Shown: in pieces, positions 7,945 through 16,327 of the stretch
Layout of the letters: each line of letters begins with the position of its first letter
Position numbering within the stretch: the first letter of the stretch is position 1
Source of the DNA: Pleomorphochaeta sp963678575
Lineage (GTDB): Bacteria > Spirochaetota > Spirochaetia > Sphaerochaetales > Sphaerochaetaceae
NCBI GenBank assembly: GCA_963678575.2
Contig: CAXXHV010000002.1
Span: 806,001-870,000, forward strand
DNA length: 64,000 nucleotides
Direction: 5' to 3'
Translations under genes and position numbers: made by a program
The notes under the pieces: generated by a model
What the model saw: the letters and a program-made list of their open reading frames with translations, nothing else
Told to the model about the DNA's origin: nothing
The model's database searches: none

Positions 7945-8953
7945 CACTTCCCTCTCGATATTGAATATCTATAATTTTATTATTTTCATAAATAACTGTA
8001 CAATATAGGATTTCGTTATCAAATAAGTTTTCAATTTTTTTATTATTTTCATAATAATAAGAACTTATTAATTTACCATTTTCTTTTATTGAAACATTAT
8101 CAATATTGTTATTTGAATAAATAGTAGTTGTTTCTTTTATTGTATCATATTCTTTTGTGAATTTATTATAAATTTTTTCAGTAATTATATCTTTTGTTTT
8201 AACATAATTTTGATCATAGAAGAATTCTTCTGTTTTTATTAAAAAATTATCTAAATTATATTGTTCTTTTTTATTTAACATACCATCTTTTAAAAATTCT
8301 TTATAGATGAATTTTTCATCCTTTTGAGTTAAAACAATTTCATTATCATTATCTGTATTTATTTCAATATTTTTTAATATTTGATCGTTTTTGTATTCTA
8401 AAGAATTAATTACGCCATCATGAATTTGAGATTCTTTATAGCCATCCTCTTCACTAATACTTAAACTTTGTGAGTTTTTTAAAATATCAAAGGTTAATAG
8501 CTTATAAGTGTCTTTATTCAAAAGGACTATCGAAATAAGTTTGTTGTCGTTATTATATAAATAGAGAAATATTTCTTGTTCTCCATTTTTGTTAAGTTTT
8601 ACTTTCTTTATAAGTTTCTCTGATTCATCGTAGGTATAATAAAAAGAATCATCACCTATTTCTTCTTTTATAAGTAAATTATCAAGAAAAGTTTGTTTAG
8701 TTAGCTCTTCTTGATAATTAATTGTAATTATTTTCTCGTTGTTAATTGTTTCTATGGTAGTTTTTTTTAAAATTTGAGAATTGTGAAATAATGTTTGTTC
8801 TAAAACATTATTATTAGCCTTTTCAATTATATAATAATCATCACCTAAATTATATTCTCCCAAATTTTGACCAATAATATTTGATTTAAATGTGGCAGCA
8901 TATATATTTAATATAAGCAATGAATAGATACCAATTAAAAAGGCTTTTTTCAT
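7934..8953 (-). CDS. Exported protein of unknown function, repetitive beta-strand pattern
   Basis: 339 residues with a signal peptide (KKAFLIGIYSLLILNIYAA, likely cleaved after the Ala-Ala near residue 20). The mature part is a string of short strands with turns such as YTYDESEKLIKKVKLNKNG, LYNNDNKLISIVLLNKD and YSNNNIDNVSIKENGKLIS. These resemble the 'toast-rack' repeats of the MORN-variant/YwqK class. No catalytic motif was found. It lies 8 bp after ftsY and overlaps the ABC permease gene, so it is probably co-expressed with the exporter and may be periplasmic. I do not recognise a specific family. Confidence 0.7.
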   Translation of the reverse strand: MKKAFLIGIYSLLILNIYAATFKSNIIGQNLGEYNLGDDYYIIEKANNNVLEQTLFHNSQILKKTTIETINNEKIITINYQEELTKQTFLDNLLIKEEIGDDSFYYTYDESEKLIKKVKLNKNGEQEIFLYLYNNDNKLISIVLLNKDTYKLLTFDILKNSQSLSISEEDGYKESQIHDGVINSLEYKNDQILKNIEINTDNDNEIVLTQKDEKFIYKEFLKDGMLNKKEQYNLDNFLIKTEEFFYDQNYVKTKDIITEKIYNKFTKEYDTIKETTTIYSNNNIDNVSIKENGKLISSYYYENNKKIENLFDNEILYCTVIYENNKIIDIQYREGSDDL

Positions 8954-8961
8954 AATTTACT

Positions 8962-9837
8962 CTATTTATCAATTCCTACTAGAGCATCTAAAAATTCTTC
9001 TTCATTAAAGTTTTTTAAATCCTCATAAGTTTCTCCAACTCCAACAAATGCCACTGGTAAATTTAATTTTTCACCAATTTGAACAAGTGATCCACCTTTT
9101 GCCGCACTATCATATTTTGATAAAATCAAAGCATCTAATTTTATTGCATCATTAAATAATTGTGCTTGAGAAAACCCATTCTGACCAGTTGTACTATCAA
9201 TTACAAGTATTTTTTTATAATGGTTATCATCAAAACCTTTTGCCCTAATAATTTTATCTATTTTCTTTAATTCTCTTAATAGATTATCTTTATTATGCAT
9301 TCTACCAGCAGTATCGGCTAATATAAGATTATCATTCTTAGCTTTTGCGCTTGTAATTGCATCAAAAATAACAGCACCTGGATCACTACCATTATTCTGT
9401 TTTACAATTCTTACTCCAAGTCTATTTGCATGCAATTCTAATTGATCTATAGCTGCGGCTCTAAATGTATCAGCGGCAGCAAGTAATACATTATATCCAT
9501 CTTTTTTATATTTATTTGCAATTTTAGCAATTGAAGTAGTTTTACCTACTCCATTAACACCTAATACTAAACAGATAGTTAAATCGTCTTTATAAACAGG
9601 GATTTCATAAGGTTTAACTTTATTTTTTAGAATTTCTTTTAAAAGATTTTGTAGTGATTCTTGTGTATCACATTTTTCTTCTTTTGCTCTTTCTCTAAGT
9701 TGATCTGAAATATCCATCGCCATTGAAGCGCCTAAATCCCCTTCAACTAGTAAATCTTCTAAATCTTCATAAAAAGTTTCATCTAATTTTTTTGTACTAA
9801 ATAAGGCTTTTAATTTAGCCCCAAATTTTTCAAACAT
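8962..9837 (-). CDS. ftsY: Signal recognition particle receptor FtsY
   Basis: 291 residues. A four-helix N domain (residues 1-75) precedes the SRP-type GTPase G domain: G1 GVNGVGKTT at 93-101, then AADTFRAAA, LADTAGRMHNK, SKYDSAAKGG and FVGVGETYEDL. It docks ribosome-SRP complexes at the inner membrane with Ffh and the translocon. It lacks the long acidic A domain of the E. coli protein, and starts with the amphipathic FEKFGAKLKALF helix, the usual form in low-GC bacteria. The start is supported by GGAG 6 nt upstream. It lies within the long minus-strand run between two exported-protein genes. Confidence 0.95.
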   Translation of the reverse strand: MFEKFGAKLKALFSTKKLDETFYEDLEDLLVEGDLGASMAMDISDQLRERAKEEKCDTQESLQNLLKEILKNKVKPYEIPVYKDDLTICLVLGVNGVGKTTSIAKIANKYKKDGYNVLLAAADTFRAAAIDQLELHANRLGVRIVKQNNGSDPGAVIFDAITSAKAKNDNLILADTAGRMHNKDNLLRELKKIDKIIRAKGFDDNHYKKILVIDSTTGQNGFSQAQLFNDAIKLDALILSKYDSAAKGGSLVQIGEKLNLPVAFVGVGETYEDLKNFNEEEFLDALVGIDK

Positions 9838-9857
9838 GTTTTCTCCAATATTTTTTT

Positions 9858-11291
9858 TTACGTTGTAGCTAATTTTATATATGATATTAACTTATATACA
9901 ATATTTATAGAACTAAGTGTTAACACTGAAGTTGAAAAAATGTCTAAAAAAGATTGTATTTCATTTGTACCATATGCATCATTTATATTATTTATTGCTA
10001 AAGTTGTAAAGTTTATAAACACATATGATAATAATGAAGAATAAAATTTATCTTGAGCTTTATCAATGGCTAAACTGTCATTCATCCATAACGGCTTTAA
10101 TTTAAAAGCGATAGAATCAATTTCATTAATATTCTGTATTACAAGGGGTGCAAAATCATCTTTTTCAACTTCAATATAAAAAGGTAAAACCTGATTCTCT
10201 AAATTTAATGACATTCCACTGTTTAATGTTTTCCCGTTTAATTTAAATAAAGAATAGCCACTATTAGAAATTATATTTATAGATGGAATAATTTTCTTAT
10301 CTAGTAATAAATCTAATATTATAAAATCTGAATTTAAATTATTTAGTTTTAATATTTTTGATGAATATGAGTCACTAATTTTAATAAAATGAATATTTTT
10401 ATCTAGTATCAAATATTCATTATCAATTTTAAGTGTTTTAAGGTCTGATTCTTTAATTTTTATAAGATTATAGTTTTCTTCGTTTTCATTTAATAATTGT
10501 TCTTTCGAAGTTTTTAATATTTCTTGTGCTTTTAGTGAATTAGCTTTGTTTTTTATTTTTACAAGAGAATAGTCATTATTAAAATATCTTATTAAGCTAA
10601 TAAGTATTTCTTGGGTATTATCACGAATAAATTGTGTCTTAATAATTTTATCATAAATAATTTCTTTTTTATTTTTATCTAAATACTCGATTTTTACTCT
10701 GTTTAAATCATTAATTTTATCAAAAGAGAGTAATAAAAACCCATCACAATTATATTGATTGAATAAATTCAATATTATATTTGAATCTTTAGAGTTTAAT
10801 AAAAACCCTAATACTGGATTATTTTTCATTATTGAAAAAGAAAATTTAATATCATCATATTTTGAATAATTGATTTCATTTTGATTTTCATCTGTAAAAT
10901 TTATTTTAGCTATTTCATCATTTATAGTTTGAATTTTATTAATATATGATTTGTCTTGAGGTTCTAATGAATAGGATGAAATTAGTGTAGCTAATTTTTC
11001 ATTTAAAACTTGTTTGGCAATTAATAAATCATTTTCATTTTTAATTTTAATAAAATAATCATTTAATTTAATTTGCGTTAAATAACTATTACATAAATCT
11101 GTAATATAAATTAAATCATTATAATTATCTAATTCTTGATTGTTAATATTATCTATATTAGGGTTATCACTATTTTTAATTAAGTTATAGTTATTACTAT
11201 TTATTACTAATGACGTTGCTATATTAAAATCAGAAGCATAAATAAAATAAGATAAATTAATCATTATAAAAATGATAAAACCCTTTTTCAT
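9858..11291 (-). CDS. Exported protein of unknown function, weakly PEGA-like
   Basis: 477 residues from the ATG at 11291, four bases after the prfB stop. This start gives a clean signal peptide (KKGFIIFIMINLSYFIYASD); the longer frame upstream only overlaps prfB. The middle is a low-complexity, Asn/Ile/Lys-rich region with helical stretches (about 60-300). Around residues 340-400 a block with LFKLNGKTLNSGMSL and PFYIEVEKDDFAPLV resembles a PEGA-type surface domain, but weakly. Two hydrophobic segments lie near the C-terminus (about 415-470), so the protein may be anchored in a membrane. No enzyme motif was seen. Co-directional with prfB and ftsY. Confidence 0.65.
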   Translation of the reverse strand: MKKGFIIFIMINLSYFIYASDFNIATSLVINSNNYNLIKNSDNPNIDNINNQELDNYNDLIYITDLCNSYLTQIKLNDYFIKIKNENDLLIAKQVLNEKLATLISSYSLEPQDKSYINKIQTINDEIAKINFTDENQNEINYSKYDDIKFSFSIMKNNPVLGFLLNSKDSNIILNLFNQYNCDGFLLLSFDKINDLNRVKIEYLDKNKKEIIYDKIIKTQFIRDNTQEILISLIRYFNNDYSLVKIKNKANSLKAQEILKTSKEQLLNENEENYNLIKIKESDLKTLKIDNEYLILDKNIHFIKISDSYSSKILKLNNLNSDFIILDLLLDKKIIPSINIISNSGYSLFKLNGKTLNSGMSLNLENQVLPFYIEVEKDDFAPLVIQNINEIDSIAFKLKPLWMNDSLAIDKAQDKFYSSLLSYVFINFTTLAINNINDAYGTNEIQSFLDIFSTSVLTLSSINIVYKLISYIKLATT

Positions 11292-11295
11292 AAAA

Positions 11296-12394
11296 TTATT
11301 CCTCTTGTATCCATTGTAAATAGGCTTCAATAAATACGTCAATATCTCCATCCATAACAGCAATTACATTAGTGTTTTGTGCATTTGTTCTATGATCTTT
11401 TACCATAGTATATGGTTGAAAAACATAACTACGAATTTGAGAGCCCCAAGAGATTTCCATTTTTTTAATTGCGTTTTCTTCATGTTCTTTTTGTCTTTTC
11501 TCTTCGTAATATGCATATAATTTAGACCTTAACATTTTAAAGGCTACTTCTTTATTCATTAGTTGAGATCTTTCATTTTGACATTGAACTACAATCCCTG
11601 ATTCATAGTGTGTAATTCTAACTGCGCTATCAGTTTTGTTTACATGCTGACCACCAGCACCACCAGCTCTATATGTGTCTAATCTATAGTCATCACTAGT
11701 TAATTCAATTTCAATATCATCTTCAATCACAGGGGTTGCATATACTGAACCAAAAGAAGTATGTCTTCTTTTTTGTGAGTCAAATGGAGATATTCTAACT
11801 AAGCGATGAACTCCAGCTTCACTTTTTAGATATCCAAAAGCAAAATCACCTTTAACTTCAATGGTTGCACTTTTTATTCCACCTTGATCTTCTAAAATAT
11901 CAACAATTTTGGTTTTAAATCCATGCTTTTCGCACCATCTTAAATATAGTCTCATTAACATTTGAGCCCAATCACTAGCTTCAGTTCCACCTGAGCCTGA
12001 ATGAATTGTTAAGTAACAATCATTTTGATCATATTTTTGATTGAATAAAGTTTTTATTCTTAATGGTTTATAAATGTTTTCAACTTCTTCAATTTGAGAA
12101 TTAATTTCATTTACTATTTCTTCATTTTCTTCATCATCATATAATTCAATAATTTCATTTATTTCATCAATTGCTTTTAATAGATTAGCCCAAGGGTAAT
12201 AACTATCTTTTAAAGAATTTAATTGAGAAAAGACTTTTTCAGGATTATCAGTATCACTCCAGAAGTTTTCACTTGAAGTTAAATTTTCAATTTCTTCTAT
12301 TTTTTCTTTGACTTTAGAATTGTCAAAGACGCCTCCATACTTTTAAGGCTTCCTCTTTGATTTCATTAAGTGTTGCTTTATTCTCTATATACAT
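11296..12394 (-). CDS. prfB: Peptide chain release factor 2, with programmed +1 frameshift
   Basis: The start is ATG at 12394 with GGAG 8 nt upstream. The first 23 codons end in an in-frame TGA (12325-12323); a +1 shift there joins the main frame and gives about 365 residues, the normal RF2 length. The main frame has the RF2 stop-recognition tripeptide SPF in RISPFDSQKRRHTSF and the catalytic GGQ in RAGGAGGQHVNKTDSAVR, which acts at the peptidyl-transferase centre. RF2 reads TGA and TAA. In the shifted frame the N-terminal helical domain has no ATG until well inside the gene, so a simple ORF call truncates it to the last 221 residues. The gene itself ends in TAA. Confidence 0.95.
12322..12337 (-). 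promoter_or_regulatory. prfB autoregulatory +1 frameshift site
   Basis: On the minus strand the message reads UGG AGG CGU CUU UGA C. An internal GGAGG anti-SD element lies 3 nt before the slippery CUU codon 23, followed by UGA as codon 24 and then C. This is the canonical RF2 autoregulation signal: low RF2 slows termination at UGA and allows the +1 slip. Confidence 0.95.
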
Positions 12395-12408
12395 GTAATT
12401 ATCTCCAG

Positions 12409-12975
12409 TTATAAAATATTTCTACCAATTCTTAATGTAATATTTAAATCTATTTCTTGGTATGATTCTAATACTATATCCCAAGTAGGTACAAATAAAC
12501 TAAATTGATAAAGATTTTCTTCACCAAGAACAGTTCTCGTTTTTAAATATGAATTATCGTAAAATAAATTGCAAGGTTCATTAAAATTTATTCCAATTTT
12601 AGTTTTATGTTTTTTATCATTCATTCTAAGTAGATGAATATTATCATATACTTTTATATCTTCTTTAGTTAATGCATCTTCATTTAAAGATATATTAATA
12701 TTATTTTCAAATGGATAAAAACTAAGCGGAATTTCAAGGCCATATTTAAACATCTTTTTTTTCAATGAAGTGTTTTTTATTTTAATATTTAATGTTAAGT
12801 CATTAGAACTAAATTTATAATGTTTGTTAAAATCAATTCCAAGTGAAACCTTAGAATTTGAGATTAAATCAAATTCGCTAAATTTGTTATCGACAATATC
12901 AATTTTATAATCTAGCTCATTTAATTGATTCTCTTTCATTGTATAAGAGTTTAAATTGAAATCTTTTTTTAACAA
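12409..12975 (-). CDS. C-terminal (DUF1926-like) part of a GH57 4-alpha-glucanotransferase-like protein
   Basis: 188 residues from a TTG that is only the first possible start after the frame break; it has no proper ribosome site. The same frame is open further upstream and reads KQKLFTDVLLKKDFNLNSYT. This fits directly onto the end of the upstream gene (IPGK) in the way the DUF1926 domain of T. litoralis-type glucanotransferases continues (RAILQDHF-like). The rest is a beta-sandwich with NIKIKNTSLKKK, GLEIPLSFYP and FVPTWDIVLE. It is probably not an independent gene but the separated C-terminus of the gene at 12980-14266, split by one extra A in the A7 tract at 12997-13003. Confidence 0.6.
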   Translation of the reverse strand: MLKKDFNLNSYTMKENQLNELDYKIDIVDNKFSEFDLISNSKVSLGIDFNKHYKFSSNDLTLNIKIKNTSLKKKMFKYGLEIPLSFYPFENNINISLNEDALTKEDIKVYDNIHLLRMNDKKHKTKIGINFNEPCNLFYDNSYLKTRTVLGEENLYQFSLFVPTWDIVLESYQEIDLNITLRIGRNIL

Positions 12976-12979
12976 TACA

Positions 12980-14266
12980 TCAGTAAATAATTTTTGTTTT
13001 TTTACCAGGTATAGCTAAATTTGATTCTTTATTTTGATAATTATAAGGCAATAATCCATTAACAAAATTATATCTAGCAGGAAAATATTTCAATTCTAGT
13101 AGGCTTCCACCTTTAGAATCAATTATTGCATTAAAATTTCTTCCACCGGTTATAACTTCATTTTTCTCATCTTTATCTACATCTTGAATAAAGGGATAGG
13201 AAAAATCATCTAAAGAAATTAAGACTTTTTCCAATTCAATTAAGTATTTATAAACATTTGATCTTATTTCACCTTTTAAGATTGATGCATTAGAATCATA
13301 TAGATATGGAGCTCCACACAATAATCGTGGGATTATTTTCGAGATTACTTTCTTTGTATCTCTATTTTTTTTATATAATTTTGCAACTTCAATTAAGGAA
13401 ATAATCCTATTATATAAATAGTTTAAGCTTTGATCTTGATAGAGAACGCCGTGGATAGATTTTTTTGGAACAAGGGCATCAAAACCATACCAACCTTTGT
13501 CTAGATAATCTAATCTTAATGGTTCATCATGGTCATAAAAACAATCAAAAGATAATTCACTGTTAGTAAAGAAATAATCAAATAAGTCAATAATTTGTTT
13601 TTCAGTTATTTCACCTTGGCATAATTGATTTAAATTAATCATAGCAACTTGTACCGTTGAATCATTAATACTTTTAATTTTTGAAAACATTGTATCAAAA
13701 GAAATTTTACCTAACCCAAAATCATGGATTAATTTACTTATTCTTGTATCTATTGGAATAATATCTACATTTCTACCAATTTCCTGCATTTTAAACGGTT
13801 TAGGGGGTAATCCTTCAAAAGTGTTTTTATTGTCTAATGAAATAATTACTTTTTCAATTTTACTTAAACTTAAACAACTTATTAAAGAAGGATCCCAAAT
13901 TTCCCCATAACACCAAAATGTTTTTGGTAATTTTTTATATTTTTTTGCTATAAAATTTGTCGTATTTTCAATTTGTGATATTCTTTCAGCCGGTGGAACT
14001 ATTGGCAAAATAGCTTGATGAAAACTACCTGTCATCATTTCAAGTTTATTTGCTCTTGAAAGGTTTTTTATTAACAAATTTACTTCTGCATGTGAACTAT
14101 CTAGCCAATGCAAAAGCGCTCCACCTAAATATAGTTGGAGATTTACATTCTTTCTTTTATAAACCTCTGTTAACAGAGGTTTTAATGCAGTATCTAAGAT
14201 ACGCTGATAAGCTAAGGTTGATGTACCTGCAGCTAATTGAGAATATGCTCCAACTATATATGACAT
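12980..14266 (-). CDS. GH57 4-alpha-glucanotransferase/amylase-like protein, N-terminal part; frame broken at 3' end
   Basis: 428 residues covering a GH57 (beta/alpha)7 domain, a DUF1925-like middle and the start of DUF1926. Recognised blocks are TGSFHQAILPIVPPAERISQ, FWCYGEIWDPSL (nucleophile region, residues 118-129), DKGWYGFDALV and GGSLLELKYFPARYNFVN. The reading frame stops at TGA just after AIPGKKTKIIY, beyond an A7 tract; removing one A restores the family continuation in the next gene. The family nucleophile position (WLTERVWQP in my memory of the T. litoralis enzyme) reads WCYGEIWDP here, so the catalytic Glu seems to be Gly. It may be a pseudogene, a pseudoenzyme, or rescued by slippage. 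It lies 18 bp after rnfB. Confidence 0.75.
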   Translation of the reverse strand: MSYIVGAYSQLAAGTSTLAYQRILDTALKPLLTEVYKRKNVNLQLYLGGALLHWLDSSHAEVNLLIKNLSRANKLEMMTGSFHQAILPIVPPAERISQIENTTNFIAKKYKKLPKTFWCYGEIWDPSLISCLSLSKIEKVIISLDNKNTFEGLPPKPFKMQEIGRNVDIIPIDTRISKLIHDFGLGKISFDTMFSKIKSINDSTVQVAMINLNQLCQGEITEKQIIDLFDYFFTNSELSFDCFYDHDEPLRLDYLDKGWYGFDALVPKKSIHGVLYQDQSLNYLYNRIISLIEVAKLYKKNRDTKKVISKIIPRLLCGAPYLYDSNASILKGEIRSNVYKYLIELEKVLISLDDFSYPFIQDVDKDEKNEVITGGRNFNAIIDSKGGSLLELKYFPARYNFVNGLLPYNYQNKESNLAIPGKKTKIIY

Positions 14267-14283
14267 TTTATGAGTATGACTCC

Positions 14284-15081
14284 TTAATTACGTTTAACTA
14301 TACATTTTTTCGGGCACGCATTAGCAGCATCTTCAATTTGTGAATGAGGTTTAGAATTATCGTAGATTGATAAGAAGCCATCCATTGAGCACCCAGACTC
14401 AGGGAACTTTCTAACACAAATACCACAACCTATACAACCCACATCACAAACTTTTTTTACAATAGCTCCTGAATCGTGGTTATTACACTTTACAACGTAT
14501 TCGCTATTATCATCAATAAGTTTTATAACATTATGTGGACAAATATCAACACATTTTCCACAAGCTATACATAATTTAGGATCAACTTCAATGTGTCCAT
14601 TTTCTTTTTTTGATATTGCATTAACAGGACAAACATTAATACAAGAGCCTAATTGCAGACATCCTTCTTTACAAGAAAACTCACCATTAAATAATAATGC
14701 TGCTGAATTACAATCTTGTATTCCTTCATAATTAAAATCAGTTTTAGTATGATCACAATCTCCATCACAGAAAACATATGCAACTTTTCTAACAGCACTA
14801 GTTTCTACACTTTGTCCCATTATTTCACCAATTTTAATTGCGACTTCACTTCCACCAGGAGCACATAAATTAAGTGCGCATTCTCCATTTGCACATGCTT
14901 CGGCATATCCAGAGCAACCTGGATATCCACATCCTCCACAGTTTACATTTGGTAAAATTTGTTCTATATCTATTTGTTTTTGGTCTTTAGCTACAGCTAA
15001 TTTTTTTGCAGCAAACGCAAGACCTATACCAAGGAGAAGTCCCATTATTGTTATAATTAAAAATGCTAATAAAATATTCAC
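14284..15081 (-). CDS. rnfB: Rnf complex subunit B, ferredoxin-type iron-sulfur protein
   Basis: 265 residues from a GTG start with AGAGAGT upstream. An N-terminal membrane anchor (about 3-25) is followed by the 4Fe4S domain CGGCGYPGCSGYAEACANGE, which identifies RnfB. Then come ferredoxin-like clusters CLQLGSCINVCP, CIACGKCVDICPHNVI and CDVGCIGCGICVRKFPESGC. The third cluster has RKFP where CP is usual, a small deviation. RnfB takes electrons from reduced ferredoxin at the cytoplasmic face of the Rnf NAD+:ferredoxin oxidoreductase. It is the last gene of rnfCDGEAB; this order matches that of many anaerobes. Confidence 0.95.
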   Translation of the reverse strand: MNILLAFLIITIMGLLLGIGLAFAAKKLAVAKDQKQIDIEQILPNVNCGGCGYPGCSGYAEACANGECALNLCAPGGSEVAIKIGEIMGQSVETSAVRKVAYVFCDGDCDHTKTDFNYEGIQDCNSAALLFNGEFSCKEGCLQLGSCINVCPVNAISKKENGHIEVDPKLCIACGKCVDICPHNVIKLIDDNSEYVVKCNNHDSGAIVKKVCDVGCIGCGICVRKFPESGCSMDGFLSIYDNSKPHSQIEDAANACPKKCIVKRN

Positions 15082-15092
15082 TTTTTACTCTC

Positions 15093-15686
15093 TTAAACTA
15101 AATGTAAATTCATTAATAAAGATTTATCAAAAGCCATAAATGCTAAAGCCATTAATCCTGCTGAAACAAAGGCGATTGGTACACCTTTAAAACTTCTTCT
15201 AACAGGTGATAAATCAAGTTTTTCTCTGATATTACTCATAAGCACAATTGCTAAAGTAAAGCCAAGCCCAGCTGCTAAACCACCAAAAAACGATTCAAGA
15301 CAAGAATAATTTTCATCAATGTTAATAATTGCAATACCTAAAACTGCACAGTTTGTGGTAATTAAAGGTAGAAAAATTCCTAATGCTTTATATAATGGTG
15401 GGCTGATTTTCCTTATTACTAATTCAACTAATTGAACTAAAGATGCAATAACTAAAATAAAAGAAACTGTTCTTAAATATTCAAGTTCAAAAGGAACTAA
15501 TAGAAATTGGAAAACACTCCAACAAACAACTGAAGCAATTGAAGTAACAAAAGTTACTGCCATACCCATTCCAAGTGCACTTTCACTATTTTTAGAAACG
15601 CCAATAAAAGGACACATTCCCAAAAATTGCACTAATATAAAGTTACTAATAAATATATATGTAATTAAAATTGCGATATAGGTCAT
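15093..15686 (-). CDS. rnfA: Rnf complex subunit A, membrane protein
   Basis: 197 residues with six membrane helices and the paired half-motifs FLGMCPFIGVSKNSESALGM and LPLITTNCAVLGIAIIN. These each carry a conserved Cys; in RnfA/RnfE the two proteins share a membrane-embedded Fe2S2 cluster between their inverted repeats. It forms the transmembrane electron and ion path of Rnf with RnfE. The ATG has AAGGAG 7 nt upstream and overlaps the end of rnfE by 4 bp (ATGA), so the two are translationally coupled. Confidence 0.95.
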   Translation of the reverse strand: MTYIAILITYIFISNFILVQFLGMCPFIGVSKNSESALGMGMAVTFVTSIASVVCWSVFQFLLVPFELEYLRTVSFILVIASLVQLVELVIRKISPPLYKALGIFLPLITTNCAVLGIAIINIDENYSCLESFFGGLAAGLGFTLAIVLMSNIREKLDLSPVRRSFKGVPIAFVSAGLMALAFMAFDKSLLMNLHLV

Positions 15687-16327
15687 GCAAGATTCTCCTT
15701 CATAGCTTTTCTTTTTGAATAGAATTCAAAATATGCTTTTAAATACCCCATTAATAATAAAGCTCCAGGAGCTAAAGTCATAACTCTAATTGGCCATTTA
15801 TTTAGGAAAGGTATTTGAATAATTCCATTAAAATTTCCCATTGGAAAAAGAGTGATAGTTCCTGATCCAAAAACTTCTCTTATTGTTGCAATTAATATTA
15901 ATGCTAAAGTAAATCCGATTCCCATTCCTATTCCATCTAAGATAGAGTCAAATACTGTGTTTTTACTTGCAAAAGCTTCTGCTCGACCTAAAATTATACA
16001 GTTAACAACAATTAAAGGTAAAAATACCCCTAGTGCTGTATAAACATCAGGTGCAAAGGCATGAAGAATCATTTCTATTATTGTAACGAAAGATGCAATA
16101 ATTACTATATAACTAGGTATTCTAACTGAATCAGGAATAACTTTTCTAAGCAAACTTATCATAATATTGCTACAAGTTAATACAAATAAAACGCTAAAGC
16201 CCATCCCTATAGCATTTGATACCATAGTTGTAACGCCTAAGGTTGGACATAATCCTAGTAAAAGAACAAAAGTAGGGTTTTCTTTAAAAATACCTTTTGT
16301 TAATTGTTTTGTATGATTATTTTTCAT
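15683..16327 (-). CDS. rnfE: Rnf complex subunit E, membrane protein
   Basis: 214 residues, six membrane helices, homologous to RnfA but in inverted topology. Diagnostic blocks are FVLLLGLCPTLGVTTMVSNA and LPLIVVNCIILGRAEAFASK, the latter being the RnfE/NqrD signature. It pairs with RnfA around the intramembrane Fe2S2 centre. Start ATG has GGAGG 6 nt upstream and overlaps the last base of the rnfG stop (TAATG); its own stop overlaps rnfA. Confidence 0.95.
   Translation of the reverse strand: MKNNHTKQLTKGIFKENPTFVLLLGLCPTLGVTTMVSNAIGMGFSVLFVLTCSNIMISLLRKVIPDSVRIPSYIVIIASFVTIIEMILHAFAPDVYTALGVFLPLIVVNCIILGRAEAFASKNTVFDSILDGIGMGIGFTLALILIATIREVFGSGTITLFPMGNFNGIIQIPFLNKWPIRVMTLAPGALLLMGYLKAYFEFYSKRKAMKENLA

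Noticed and set aside
11292..11363. Longer N-terminus for the exported protein at 9858-11291
   Set aside because: It would overlap prfB by 68 bp and place the signal peptide inside the protein; the ATG at 11291 gives a normal signal peptide.
12997..13003. Programmed -1 ribosomal frameshift at the A-rich site in the GH57 gene
   Set aside because: The AAAAAAC string resembles a -1 slippery heptamer, but the shift needed to join the frames is +1 (or -2), and the heptamer is out of phase with the codons.
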